Shown here in pieces: positions 1-8,028 of a stretch of DNA of 64,000 nucleotides. The position numbers and the translations under genes were made by a program. The stretch comes from an uncultured Bacteroidales bacterium (lineage in GTDB: Bacteria > Bacteroidota > Bacteroidia > Bacteroidales > Muribaculaceae): assembly GCA_947176235.1 (NCBI GenBank), contig CAMWPM010000004.1, positions 26,291-90,290 of the forward strand, read 5' to 3'. Within the stretch, counting starts at the first letter, position 1; every line of letters begins with the position of its first letter. Under the pieces are notes generated by a model. The model did no database searches and had not been told where the DNA came from. It saw only the letters and a program-made list of their open reading frames with translations.

Positions 1-660
1 GATATAGTCGTAGGCACCGCCGATCACCGAAGCAATCACCAGCGTGCGGGCCTGTCCGGCTGAGTCGCCGCCTGCCGAGTTGCCTGAAGCGAGCACCTGA
101 GTGGTGGCGGTTGCCTCCGGGAAGGGATATTTGCCGTGCATGTCCTTCACGAAATAGCGGCGGAAAGGGATGAAGAAGAGGATGCCAAGCACGCCGCCGA
201 GCAGCGAGCTGAGGAATATCTCCATGAAGCTAACGGTGATTTCCGGGTACTTCCCCTGCAGGATGTAGAGGGCGGGGAGAGTGAAGATAGCGCCGGCGAC
301 GATCACGCCCGAGCATGAGCCGATCGACTGGATGATCACGTTCTGCCCCAGAGGGTTCTTCAGTTTCATGGCTCCTGACAGACCCACGGCGATGATGGCG
401 ATCGGAATTGCCGCCTCAAACACCTGGCCTACCTTCAGTCCCAGATACGCAGCTGCCGCGCTGAACACTACGGCAAGCAGCAGACCCATTCCCACCGAGT
501 AAGGCGTCACTTCCTGATAATCACGCGCCGGGTGCATAAGCGGGCGATAAGTCTCGTCAGCCGCAAGCTCCCTGAACGCATTCTCCGGCAGATCCGCCGG
601 ATCAACGTCGGCTATCGGGGGCATCCCCGTCAGCTTTTCGTCAAGTTGTTCTTTTTTCAT
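1..660 (-). CDS. OPT-family oligopeptide transporter, N-terminal part
   Basis: This is the first 220 codons of a gene that runs off the left edge of the window, so the C-terminus is not seen. The protein begins with about 40 polar residues (MKKEQLDEKL...). Hydrophobic segments follow, separated by short loops such as YLGLKVGQVFEAAIPIA, and then the loop motif KYPFPEATATTQVL. That PFPE-type loop is characteristic of the OPT/YSL family, which imports oligopeptides or metal chelates across the inner membrane. The substrate cannot be told from the sequence. A well-formed promoter lies just upstream, and the gene diverges from the symporter gene at 917. The family call is firm. Confidence 0.85.
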   Translation of the reverse strand, partial: MKKEQLDEKLTGMPPIADVDPADLPENAFRELAADETYRPLMHPARDYQEVTPYSVGMGLLLAVVFSAAAAYLGLKVGQVFEAAIPIAIIAVGLSGAMKLKNPLGQNVIIQSIGSCSGVIVAGAIFTLPALYILQGKYPEITVSFMEIFLSSLLGGVLGILFFIPFRRYFVKDMHGKYPFPEATATTQVLASGNSAGGDSAGQARTLVIASVIGGAYDYI

Positions 661-712
661 TGCTGTCTGTTTCGATAAGAGAAAAAATGTGATTTCTTCG
701 GTTTATACATTG

Positions 713-744
713 CAAAAATACTCTTTTTGCCCTGCAAGTCCAAA
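713..744 (-). promoter_or_regulatory. Promoter of the OPT transporter gene
   Basis: Read on the minus strand, TTTG at 744-741 and TATTTTTG at 720-713 match the Bacteroides -33 (TTTG) and -7 (TAnnTTTG) elements with a spacing of exactly 20 bases. The leader to the start codon at 660 is about 45 bases. Confidence 0.75.
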
Positions 745-793
745 AAGTCGTCAAATTTTTTGTTTTTCGTTACTCTTACCGCCCGAAAAGTTG

Positions 794-801
794 TAATTTT
801 G
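794..801 (+). promoter_or_regulatory. -7 promoter element of the first symporter gene
   Basis: TAATTTTG matches TAnnTTTG. No convincing -33 box is seen at the usual distance. It implies a leader of about 110 bases before the start codon at 917. Confidence 0.45.
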
Positions 802-916
802 CACTTCATTTACATCTATTCCTGCTAATGTGTCAGCCTGCGGTGATCCGGCACCATACGCCGTCACGCTTCTCCGGCACGTCAGGGGAACAATCCCACA
901 TCATCGTCACATCATC

Positions 917-2263
917 ATGAGTGAAAAAGTCAATTTTGGTTCAAAGATAGGGTTGATTGCAGCCACAGTCGGTTCGGCAGTCGGGCTCGGCAACATCTGG
1001 CGCTTCCCCGCCGAAGCGCAGGCTAACGGCGGCGCGGCGTTCCTCCTCGTCTACGTCGCGTGTGTCTTTCTCCTTGGCATCCCCGTTATGGTCAGTGAAT
1101 TTGCACTTGGTCGAGGCGGACGCTCCGACGCCGTCGGTGTCTACCGCAATCTTTCCCCTCGTCGTCCCTGGTGGCTCATCGGTGCGCTTGCCATCATCGC
1201 AAGCTACTGCATCCTCTGTTTCTATATGGTAGTGGCAGGCTGGACGCTTGAATATCTCGTGCAGTCAGTCACCGGCGCACTGTTCTCCGATGGTTCCGAC
1301 TTCCGCGCCAAGATGGTAGAGTGCGTCCAGGGCTCCACGGGTCCGCTCGTCAACACCTATCTGATGATCGGTCTCAACCTCGTCGTACTCCTCGGAGGCG
1401 TACGCAAGGGTATCGAGCGTCTTTCCAATTTCCTTATGCCGCTCCTGTTTATCCTACTGGTCATCTTTATCGTCGCCGCACTTTCCCTCCCCGCCGCCTC
1501 CGACGGGCTCCGTTATTTCCTCTATCCCGACTTCTCCAAGGTCACCCCCAAGGTGGTGATCGACGCCCTCGGACAGGCATTCTTCTCCCTATCCCTCGGC
1601 ATGGGCATCCTCGTCACCTATGCAAGCTATTATCCCGCATCCACCCGCCTCACCCGCACAGCCGTCACCGTCTCCCTTCTCGACATGCTCGTGGCAGTGA
1701 TGATGGGTATCATCATTTTCCCCGCCATCATGTCGTTCGGACTCTCTGACGAAAGTCTCGAGGGTGCCACTCTCGTGTTCGTCACCCTTCCCGAGGTGTT
1801 CAACCACATGCCAGCTCCCCAACTCTGGGCTATCCTCTTCTTCCTTCTTCTCATGGTTGCCGCTCTGACGTCCACCATCTCCATCGCCGAAGTCACCATC
1901 GCTTTCTTCCAGGACCGCTGCCGGATGTCGCGTGTAAAAGCCACGCTGTTCGCAATTTTGCCCCTCTTGATTTTCAGTACGTTATGTTCGCTCTCTCTGA
2001 CACCCGACAGCACCTTGACAATAGGAGGACGGACACTTTTTGACACCCTTGACACCGTGGCTACCAACGTGTTACTGCCGATCGGCGCACTCGGTATGTG
2101 CCTCTACATGGGCTGGGGCGCCCCCTCCTCCCTCCTCCGCAACCAGATCACAAACGACGGCTCGCTCCACTCCTGGGTGCTCCGTCCTGTCGGCGTGATC
2201 ATCCGCTGGATAGCTCCTGTCCTGATCGCGCTGATCCTTGTATCTCAATTTGTTAAATTCTGA
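917..2263 (+). CDS. Sodium-dependent transporter, NSS (SNF) family, copy 1
   Basis: The protein has 448 residues and is an inner-membrane symporter of the neurotransmitter:sodium symporter family (LeuT fold), which takes up amino acids or similar compounds with sodium. The family signature stands at residues 19-31 (GSAVGLGNIWRFP) and includes the unwound TM1 residues that contact sodium and substrate in LeuT. It is followed by a glycine-rich segment and about eleven hydrophobic helices. The frame is open back to 830, but I chose the ATG at 917 because MSEKVNFGSK leads directly into TM1 and the extra upstream residues look like untranslated leader. A paralogue lies at 2637. The substrate is not predictable. 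Confidence 0.9.
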   Translation: MSEKVNFGSKIGLIAATVGSAVGLGNIWRFPAEAQANGGAAFLLVYVACVFLLGIPVMVSEFALGRGGRSDAVGVYRNLSPRRPWWLIGALAIIASYCILCFYMVVAGWTLEYLVQSVTGALFSDGSDFRAKMVECVQGSTGPLVNTYLMIGLNLVVLLGGVRKGIERLSNFLMPLLFILLVIFIVAALSLPAASDGLRYFLYPDFSKVTPKVVIDALGQAFFSLSLGMGILVTYASYYPASTRLTRTAVTVSLLDMLVAVMMGIIIFPAIMSFGLSDESLEGATLVFVTLPEVFNHMPAPQLWAILFFLLLMVAALTSTISIAEVTIAFFQDRCRMSRVKATLFAILPLLIFSTLCSLSLTPDSTLTIGGRTLFDTLDTVATNVLLPIGALGMCLYMGWGAPSSLLRNQITNDGSLHSWVLRPVGVIIRWIAPVLIALILVSQFVKF

Positions 2264-2289
2264 ATGAAGGGTCTTTAACGGTCAGGTGA

Positions 2290-2637
2290 ATGTCGAATCT
2301 CGGTCCCGGAAATCATCGAGCATGGCGTGGGATGCTTGCTCTCGCTGCACTTCTCACCCTCCTCGTGGCATTTTCTCTTTTTTCCTCCCGCCTCCTTCCC
2401 CATTGCACCGGATCCGACGCACCCCCTTATCTTTCCGATTCGATAGTCCGCCTTGATTCGATAGTGAGAGAGCGGGCTAAGGCAGATTCAATAGCCCGTG
2501 CGGAGCGACGTAATTTCCGTCGCGCATCACGTCCAAAAAAGTCAGCCGCTCCCCGACGTTCCTCCCGCAAGTCCGCCGCTACTGCTGACACTTTCCCTCC
2601 CGATTCACCACATAATCACCCCATATCCTCGCACTAA
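2290..2637 (+). CDS. Small basic single-span membrane protein, unknown function
   Basis: I do not recognise this 115-residue protein. It has a polar N-terminus, one hydrophobic helix at about residues 14-33, and then a strongly basic tail rich in Arg, Lys and Ser (residues 60-95). The repeated short strings SIVRLDSIVRERAKADSIAR suggest a helical linker. It lies 26 bases after one NSS symporter gene. Its TAA stop shares its last base with the ATG of the next symporter gene (TAATG), so the three genes are very probably one translationally coupled unit. It could be an accessory or stabilising subunit of the symporters, but that is inferred from position only. Confidence 0.6.
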   Translation: MSNLGPGNHRAWRGMLALAALLTLLVAFSLFSSRLLPHCTGSDAPPYLSDSIVRLDSIVRERAKADSIARAERRNFRRASRPKKSAAPRRSSRKSAATADTFPPDSPHNHPISSH

Positions 2638-3989
2638 TGAAACAATCCTCCCCACGTTCTCTTTTCGCCACACGCCTCGGAGTTATCGCTACGACTGTCG
2701 GTTCGGCAGTAGGGCTTGGCAATATCTGGCGTTTCCCCTATGAAGCCGGTGTGCATGGCGGGGGTGCATTCCTCATTCTCTACATAGCGTTCATCCTCAT
2801 TCTCGGTGTCCCTGTGCTATGTGCCGAGTTTGCCCTGGGGCGTTCCACCCATCGTGGCATTTTCGGTGCGTTCAGCAGCATCCGACCCAATTCACGCTGG
2901 CGTTGGGGCGGAATAATCGGGGTTGTGGCTTCACTCATGATCCTCAGCTTCTATTCGGTGGTGGCAGGATGGACGATGGAGTATTTCATCGTCTCGGTCA
3001 AGGGCGGACTGTCAGGGCTGTCCGACGCCGAACTTCATGCTTCCTTCTCGTCATTTCTCGTAGGATGGCGCCCGGTCGGGTGGACAATAGTGTTTCTTCT
3101 CATCAACTATTTTGTGACTGCGCGGGGTGTGCAGAAAGGTGTGGAACGCATTTCCAACATCTTGACACCCATGCTTTTCGTCCTGATTATAGCATTCTGC
3201 ATCAATTCGTTGTTGCTCCCGGGAGCATCGGAAGGGCTTGCATTCCTCTTCCATCCCGATTTTTCAAAAATCACTCCTTCCGTCGTAATTGGTGCGATGG
3301 GACAGGCGTTTTTCTCCCTCTCCCTCGGCATCGGAGTAATGCTCACCTATGCGAGCTACTTCACTGACCGAACGCCCATCGTACGCTCGGCGATGATCAC
3401 CGCGTCACTTGACACTCTCATCGCGCTCCTTTCGGGCATACTGATTTTTCCAGCCGTATTCACCTATGGCGTTTCCCCCGCCGAGGGCCCCACTCTTGTC
3501 TTTGAAGTCCTCCCGTCCATCTTCAACCGTCTGCCGGGCGGAATGATCTGGTCGGCGCTATTTTTCTTCATGCTGTTCCTTGCATCACTGACTTCCACCA
3601 TGTCGATGAGCGAATGTGTGGTTACTTACTTCGTTGAAGAGAAAGGCATGAAACGCAAAAGTGCCACGGCTCTCACGATTGCCGTGGCGGTAGTGTTCGG
3701 CATCCTTTGCGCTCTGTCTTTCAGTTCGCTTTCTGATCTGACACTCCCGTTCATCGGAAGCTTCAATATCTTTAATTTCTTCGACTACACATCCAGCAAC
3801 ATTCTCCTACCTGTAGGTGGTATTCTGATTTCTGTTTTCGTGGGCAGAATCATGTCACGCAGTTTGCTCACGAAGCAGCTTTCCTCCCGCCCTTCAGGCG
3901 CGCCGTCATTTGCCGCTCGCGTCATTCCGTTCATCCTTAGCTGGGTAGCTCCGGTTCTCATCACCATAATTTTCCTCGTAAATCTTTGA
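2637..3989 (+). CDS. Sodium-dependent transporter, NSS (SNF) family, copy 2
   Basis: The protein has 450 residues and the same LeuT-fold family as the gene at 917, with the signature GSAVGLGNIWRFP near residue 21 and YEAGVHGGGAFL following it. The matching segments GQAFFSLSLGIGV and LASLTSTMSMSE are shared with copy 1, so the two are true paralogues, but they are clearly diverged in the loops. The start overlaps the preceding stop by one base. Two diverged NSS symporters in one operon suggest uptake of two related amino acids, or a two-part transporter. The sequence does not decide between these. Confidence 0.9.
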   Translation: MKQSSPRSLFATRLGVIATTVGSAVGLGNIWRFPYEAGVHGGGAFLILYIAFILILGVPVLCAEFALGRSTHRGIFGAFSSIRPNSRWRWGGIIGVVASLMILSFYSVVAGWTMEYFIVSVKGGLSGLSDAELHASFSSFLVGWRPVGWTIVFLLINYFVTARGVQKGVERISNILTPMLFVLIIAFCINSLLLPGASEGLAFLFHPDFSKITPSVVIGAMGQAFFSLSLGIGVMLTYASYFTDRTPIVRSAMITASLDTLIALLSGILIFPAVFTYGVSPAEGPTLVFEVLPSIFNRLPGGMIWSALFFFMLFLASLTSTMSMSECVVTYFVEEKGMKRKSATALTIAVAVVFGILCALSFSSLSDLTLPFIGSFNIFNFFDYTSSNILLPVGGILISVFVGRIMSRSLLTKQLSSRPSGAPSFAARVIPFILSWVAPVLITIIFLVNL

Positions 3990-4011
3990 TCCGTCGGTAT
4001 TACGGCGTCGA

Positions 4012-4039
4012 GCGTTCGCCTGAACCGCAGGGCGAACGC
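4012..4039 (+). terminator. Stem-loop after the symporter operon, possible terminator
   Basis: GCGTTCGCC at 4012-4020 pairs perfectly with GGCGAACGC at 4031-4039 over a 10-base loop. Only a weak T-rich stretch follows (AATTGTTGT), so termination efficiency is doubtful. Confidence 0.4.
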
Positions 4040-4076
4040 AATTGTTGTATTCGTAAACTTACGAAATACACACTTT

Positions 4077-4853
4077 ATGAATACTGAATCTCTTTTTGAT
4101 CTTACCGGAAAGGTGGCGGTGGTCACCGGAGGTGGTGACGGAATCGGACGTGGCTCATGCGAAATTCTTGCTGCGGCAGGAGCATCCGTTGTAGTGAGTG
4201 ATATATCGCTCGAAAAGGCTCAGCAGGTGGCTGACGGGATAGTAGGAGCCGGCGGAAAGGCTGTGGCGGTGGCATGCAATGTGCTTCTGGAGGATGACCT
4301 CACCAACCTCATTGACAGTGCTGTCAAAGCATTTGGCACGGTAAACATTCTTGTCAATAACGCTGGAATGGGCGGGGGAGGAAGGGAGAATCCGTTCAGC
4401 ATCGACCGCGCATACGTGGAGCGCATATACGCCATCAATGTGTTTGCCCCCTGGCAACTGTCGAAGCTTGCAGCCCCTCACATGCAGAAGTCGGGCTACG
4501 GAAGCATCGTCAACATCACTTCAATGAGCAGCGTCAACAACAGTCCGTCGATGGCTATTTACGGCTCTTCGAAGGCGGCACTCAACCACATGGCATCAAA
4601 TCTGGCATTCGATTACGGTCCGATGGGAATACGTGTAAATAACGTAGGTCCGGGTGCTACACGTACCCACGCCCTCTCCACGGTCCTCACGCCTGAGATT
4701 GAAGCGAGAATGCTCGCCCACACACCCATACATCGTCTCGGTGAGGTTTCCGACATCGCCGGAGCTGTCCTCTATTTCGCATCGCCTGTCTCGGCATGGG
4801 TCAGCGGACAGACCCTTATGGTCAACGGAGGAGGAGTCCAGACACTCGACTGA
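4077..4853 (+). CDS. Short-chain dehydrogenase, 7-alpha-hydroxysteroid dehydrogenase-like
   Basis: The protein has 258 residues and is a classical SDR oxidoreductase. The cofactor motif TGGGDGIG is at residues 17-24. An acidic residue, D42, ends the second strand and predicts NAD rather than NADP. NNAG is at 94-97, and the catalytic set N121, S149, Y162 and K166 is complete. The C-terminal third, from TPEIEARMLAHTPIHRLG to SGQTLMVNGGGVQ, reads very like E. coli HdhA, the 7-alpha-hydroxysteroid dehydrogenase that oxidises bile acids. It reads less like the B. fragilis enzyme as I remember it. A role in bile-acid oxidation is plausible for a gut organism, but SDR substrates are often mispredicted. 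The gene appears monocistronic. Confidence 0.85.
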   Translation: MNTESLFDLTGKVAVVTGGGDGIGRGSCEILAAAGASVVVSDISLEKAQQVADGIVGAGGKAVAVACNVLLEDDLTNLIDSAVKAFGTVNILVNNAGMGGGGRENPFSIDRAYVERIYAINVFAPWQLSKLAAPHMQKSGYGSIVNITSMSSVNNSPSMAIYGSSKAALNHMASNLAFDYGPMGIRVNNVGPGATRTHALSTVLTPEIEARMLAHTPIHRLGEVSDIAGAVLYFASPVSAWVSGQTLMVNGGGVQTLD

Positions 4854-4877
4854 TTTTTTTCAGGAAACAAGGAAAAT

Positions 4878-4920
4878 GAATACCCCGGATGCTTCAAACG
4901 AGCAGACCGGGGTATTCTTT
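4878..4920 (+). terminator. Rho-independent terminator after the SDR gene
   Basis: GAATACCCCGG at 4878-4888 pairs perfectly with CCGGGGTATTC at 4907-4917 and TTT follows. It lies between convergent genes and probably works for both, since the minus side also ends in a T-rich run. Confidence 0.75.
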
Positions 4921-4939
4921 AACTTGTGCGTTCAGTTGA

Positions 4940-5269
4940 TTATGCCTTCATTTTGGTGAGCATTACCTTTGAGTCAGTATTAGCGGTGACGCTGTGGGGC
5001 ACGCCTTCGCCCACAAGCATAAATTCTCCCGCACGTATAGTGTGAGGTTTGTCAATGACGGTAAATACGATTTCACCTTCAAGCACCGTCACCATCAATT
5101 CGGCAGGAGCGAGATGTTCGTCGAGTTTCTGACCTGCCTTGAAAGCGAGAAGCGATACCCCACCGTTACCGGTATTGACAATCTGTTTGAAATGTACGCG
5201 GTCATTACCGCTCTCGATCTGGTCGGCGAGTTTATGGACTTCGCTGAATTTGTAGTCTGTTTCGAGCAT
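4940..5269 (-). CDS. Small cupin-domain protein
   Basis: The 109-residue protein is a single conserved cupin barrel. The first cupin motif is visible around EHLAPAELMVTVLEGE and the second around GEFMLVGEGVPHSV, which ends in the usual histidine. The first motif has only one clear histidine, so metal binding may be weak or altered. I chose the start MLETDYKFSE at 5269 over the upstream in-frame start at 5359, because the extra 30 residues are not cupin-like and would lie in the divergent promoter region with the gene at 5428. Such small cupins often sense or bind small ligands. No specific function can be given. Confidence 0.75.
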   Translation of the reverse strand: MLETDYKFSEVHKLADQIESGNDRVHFKQIVNTGNGGVSLLAFKAGQKLDEHLAPAELMVTVLEGEIVFTVIDKPHTIRAGEFMLVGEGVPHSVTANTDSKVMLTKMKA

Positions 5270-5427
5270 AATATTTAGTTTTAAGATAGTTGGTTTTATT
5301 CGGCTATTGTGTGCCGTTTTTCTATTATCTGAAACGCCGTAGTCAGTCTGAATGTTCACTTCCCGAAGTTGTCCCTAACTGCCAACTTTCGTGCTTACAA
5401 AATTGTTTGATAAGTAAAACACACACT

Positions 5428-5784
5428 ATGAAACAGGAAATTACAATTAAACGCGCCTATGATCCCGCTTCGCCCACCGACGGTTACCGGGTCTATATCG
5501 ACCGCCTCTGGCCGCGCGGGTTATCGCATGAGACATTTCATTACGATGTATGGGATAAGGATGTGGCACCCTCCACCGCGCTCCGGCAGTGGTTTCACGA
5601 GAATCCTTCAGCCGAATGGGCGGAATTTGAAGAGCGTTATCGGGCTGAGCTGCTTGCCAATCCTGCCTTCAGCGCTCTGAGACAGTCGTTGGCTGACAAG
5701 CCGCGCGTCACCCTTCTTTTCTCCTCCCGCGACATAATCCACAATAATGCTGTGGTGCTTCGGGACCTTCTCACAGAGAAGTAA
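5428..5784 (+). CDS. DUF488 (YeaO-like) family protein
   Basis: The 118-residue protein has the hallmarks of the DUF488/YeaO family: ITIKRAYDPASPTDGYRVYIDRLWPRG near the N-terminus, the W-rich middle DVWDKDVAPS, and the C-terminal segment VTLLFSSRDIIHNNAVVL. The family is small, soluble and of unknown biochemical role. I took the ATG at 5428 because the family begins with this strand, and the frame upstream, open from 5290, is leader sequence. It diverges from the cupin gene with about 160 bases between the two starts. Confidence 0.85.
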   Translation: MKQEITIKRAYDPASPTDGYRVYIDRLWPRGLSHETFHYDVWDKDVAPSTALRQWFHENPSAEWAEFEERYRAELLANPAFSALRQSLADKPRVTLLFSSRDIIHNNAVVLRDLLTEK

Positions 5785-5800
5785 TAGAACTGAATTGATC

Positions 5801-5837
5801 AAAAAATCCCCGCTCCAAGTCTGGCTTAGGGCGGGGA
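5801..5837 (-). terminator. Terminator of the fructan hydrolase-permease-kinase operon
   Basis: On the minus strand TCCCCGC (5837-5831) pairs with GCGGGGA (5813-5807), followed directly by six T (5806-5801). It marks the end of the operon that begins at 9879. Confidence 0.85.
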
Positions 5838-5882
5838 CTCACGTATTTATAGGAGAGAGAGGGACATGAAAACGTGGCGTGA

Positions 5883-6770
5883 TCAGTCAGTGAGGGAGGG
5901 GGGGAGCTGAGGCATGGCGCCGTTACATGTGCAGACGAAAGCAGAAACGTCAACCGCACGCTTATGAGCCTCGGCGATCGATTTGCCCTTGATGATCGAA
6001 GAGATGAATGCTGCGGTGAAGGAATCGCCAGCTCCAACGGTGTCGGCTACCTCCACGGTGGGAGTGGGCTGGAAGGAGACGTTGCCGGGGGTGAATACGT
6101 AGCTGCCGTTGATTCCACAAGTGAGTATCAGCATCTTGAGATTGTATTTACCCAGTAGAATCCAGCATTTGTCCTGGAGGTCGATGCCGGGATAACCGAA
6201 CATGCGGCTGACGGTCACAAGTTCTTCGTCGTTGATCTTAAGGACGTTGCAGCGGTTCATGGAATTGCAGAGAATTTCCTTGTTGTAGAATCCCTGACGG
6301 AGATTGACGTCAAACACCACCAGACTCTCGTCGGTCTGCGGCATTGCGTCGAGGAAGCGGTTGATGGTGGTGCGGGAGACGACCGAACGCTGTGCGAGGG
6401 AGCCGAAGCAGACGGCGCGGGTGCGCTCTGCCACCGTTTCGAGTGCGGCGGTGTAGGGAATATTGTCCCATGCCACATTCTCCTTGATTTCATATTGCGG
6501 GATGCCTGCCTGGTCGATCTCTACCTGAACGGTTCCTGTGGGATATGCCACCTTGTCGATGAGGCGGTTGACATTCTTGTCGTTGAGCTGAGTGATGATT
6601 TCGTCGCCGAGCTGGTCACGGCCTATGGCGCTCACCACCATGCTGTCGAGTCCGAACTGCGACACATGATAGGCGAAATTGGCGGGTGCGCCGCCCAGCT
6701 TCTTCCCTTCGGGGAGCATGTCCCAGAGCGCTTCGCCGATACCGACGATGAGATTCTTTTTGTTTTCCAT
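5883..6770 (-). CDS. Fructokinase, PfkB family
   Basis: The 295-residue protein is a ribokinase-fold sugar kinase. The substrate-binding segment GGAPANFAYH is at residues 26-35, the conserved FDVNLRQ segment is at 153-159, and the DTVGAGDSF motif at 243-251 carries the catalytic base D249. It should phosphorylate fructose in the cytoplasm with ATP, feeding glycolysis. It is the last gene of an operon behind the permease (31-base gap) and the GH32 hydrolase, and a strong terminator follows. The same trio (BT1759-BT1758-BT1757) occurs in the Bacteroides thetaiotaomicron fructan locus, which supports fructose as substrate. Confidence 0.88.
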   Translation of the reverse strand: MENKKNLIVGIGEALWDMLPEGKKLGGAPANFAYHVSQFGLDSMVVSAIGRDQLGDEIITQLNDKNVNRLIDKVAYPTGTVQVEIDQAGIPQYEIKENVAWDNIPYTAALETVAERTRAVCFGSLAQRSVVSRTTINRFLDAMPQTDESLVVFDVNLRQGFYNKEILCNSMNRCNVLKINDEELVTVSRMFGYPGIDLQDKCWILLGKYNLKMLILTCGINGSYVFTPGNVSFQPTPTVEVADTVGAGDSFTAAFISSIIKGKSIAEAHKRAVDVSAFVCTCNGAMPQLPPSLTD

Positions 6771-6801
6771 GTTGTTATGTTGTTTTTGATTTTTTATCGG
6801 A

Positions 6802-7998
6802 TCAGTTGGATTTTTTGATTTTCAGAGTGTAGAACGCAAGGTAGAGCACGCCCACTGTCATTACAGCGATGGCACCGTGCTGACCGCCGAAGCCGTCGCT
6901 TGCCAGACCCATGGCGAGGGGGAAGATCGTGCCGCCGAATAGTCCCATGATCATAAGTCCGGACACTTCGTTCTGAGCCTCGGGGGTGTGGTTGAGAGCC
7001 TGTGCGAAGATGATGGAGAAGATGTTGGAGTTGCCGTAGCCGATGAGGGCGATGCAGGTGTAGAGGGCGATGAGGGAGTCGCACACGAAGAGGCTGCACA
7101 TCGCCACAAGCATCATGATGACGCTGATTGCGAAGAACAGGCGGGCGGAAATAGCACGGAGAATGAAGGCGCCGGTGAAGCAACCTGCGGTGCGGAAGAT
7201 GAAATAGAGCGAAGTGGCGAATCCAGCCTCTTCAAGAGTCAGAGCCTGACGTTCCATGAGGAGCTTGGGCGCGGTAGTGTTGGTGCCAACGTCGATGCCC
7301 ACATGACACATGATGCCGAGGAAGCAGAGCAGGATGAAGGGGCGGCCGAGAAGTTTGAGACAAGCCAGGAAACCGGACGCCTTGTCAGGTCGTGCTTCCT
7401 CGATGGGGGTGGCGCCGAGCATTGCGATCGAGAGGACGCAGACGGCTGCGTAGATCGGAAAGAGGACGCGCCAGCCGAGTCCGAGGCTCATGCCGATGGT
7501 GGTGGCGCCCCATGCTGCAAGGATAGGAGCAAGGAAGGATGCGATTGCTTTCACAAACTGTCCGAAGGTGAGGGTGGAGGCAAGGCGTGAGGGTGCGATG
7601 AGGTTGCTTACGAGAGGATTAAGTGAGGTCTGCATCAGAGCGTTGCCTATGCCCAGAAGCGAGAAAGCGATGAGCATGGTGCCGAAGCTGTCGCCCCAGA
7701 TAGGGATGATGAGGGAGACGAGCGTGATGGCGAGCGAGAGGAGCACCGTGCGTTTGCGCCCGATGCGGTTCATCAGTAGTCCGGTGGGTACTGAGAATAT
7801 CAGGAACCAGAAGAAGACGAGCGAGGGGAAGAGGTTGGCTTGAGCGTCGGTCAGTCCCATGTCTTTCTGCACATAGTTGGAGGCGGTGCCCACCAGGTCC
7901 ACGAAGCCCATTGCAAAGAAGCAGAGCATTACGGGGATTATCTGTGCGAGGGTGGATTTCTTGGAAGATGTCATGGTTGAATTTATTTCCATGGTCAA
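6802..7998 (-). CDS. Fructose-type MFS permease (FHS family)
   Basis: The 398-residue, roughly twelve-span major facilitator resembles the fucose/glucose-galactose:H+ symporter (FHS) group. The MFS loop motif is seen as NRIGRKRTVLLSLA after TM2, and TM1 begins IPVMLCFFAMGFVDLVGTAS. Its place between a GH32 hydrolase and a fructokinase points to import of free fructose across the inner membrane. Three in-frame ATGs lie close together at 7998, 7992 and 7974. The last (MTSSKKSTLAQ) sits nearest the first helix and may be the real start, but I kept the longest. Confidence 0.85.
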   Translation of the reverse strand: MTMEINSTMTSSKKSTLAQIIPVMLCFFAMGFVDLVGTASNYVQKDMGLTDAQANLFPSLVFFWFLIFSVPTGLLMNRIGRKRTVLLSLAITLVSLIIPIWGDSFGTMLIAFSLLGIGNALMQTSLNPLVSNLIAPSRLASTLTFGQFVKAIASFLAPILAAWGATTIGMSLGLGWRVLFPIYAAVCVLSIAMLGATPIEEARPDKASGFLACLKLLGRPFILLCFLGIMCHVGIDVGTNTTAPKLLMERQALTLEEAGFATSLYFIFRTAGCFTGAFILRAISARLFFAISVIMMLVAMCSLFVCDSLIALYTCIALIGYGNSNIFSIIFAQALNHTPEAQNEVSGLMIMGLFGGTIFPLAMGLASDGFGGQHGAIAVMTVGVLYLAFYTLKIKKSN

Positions 7999-8028
7999 AA
8001 ATTTAGAATTGTGATTGGTGAGAGAAAT

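Noticed and set aside
830..916. N-terminal extension of the first symporter
   Set aside because: The extra 29 residues are not NSS-like, lie in the leader just behind the -7 box at 794-801, and the canonical start is at 917.
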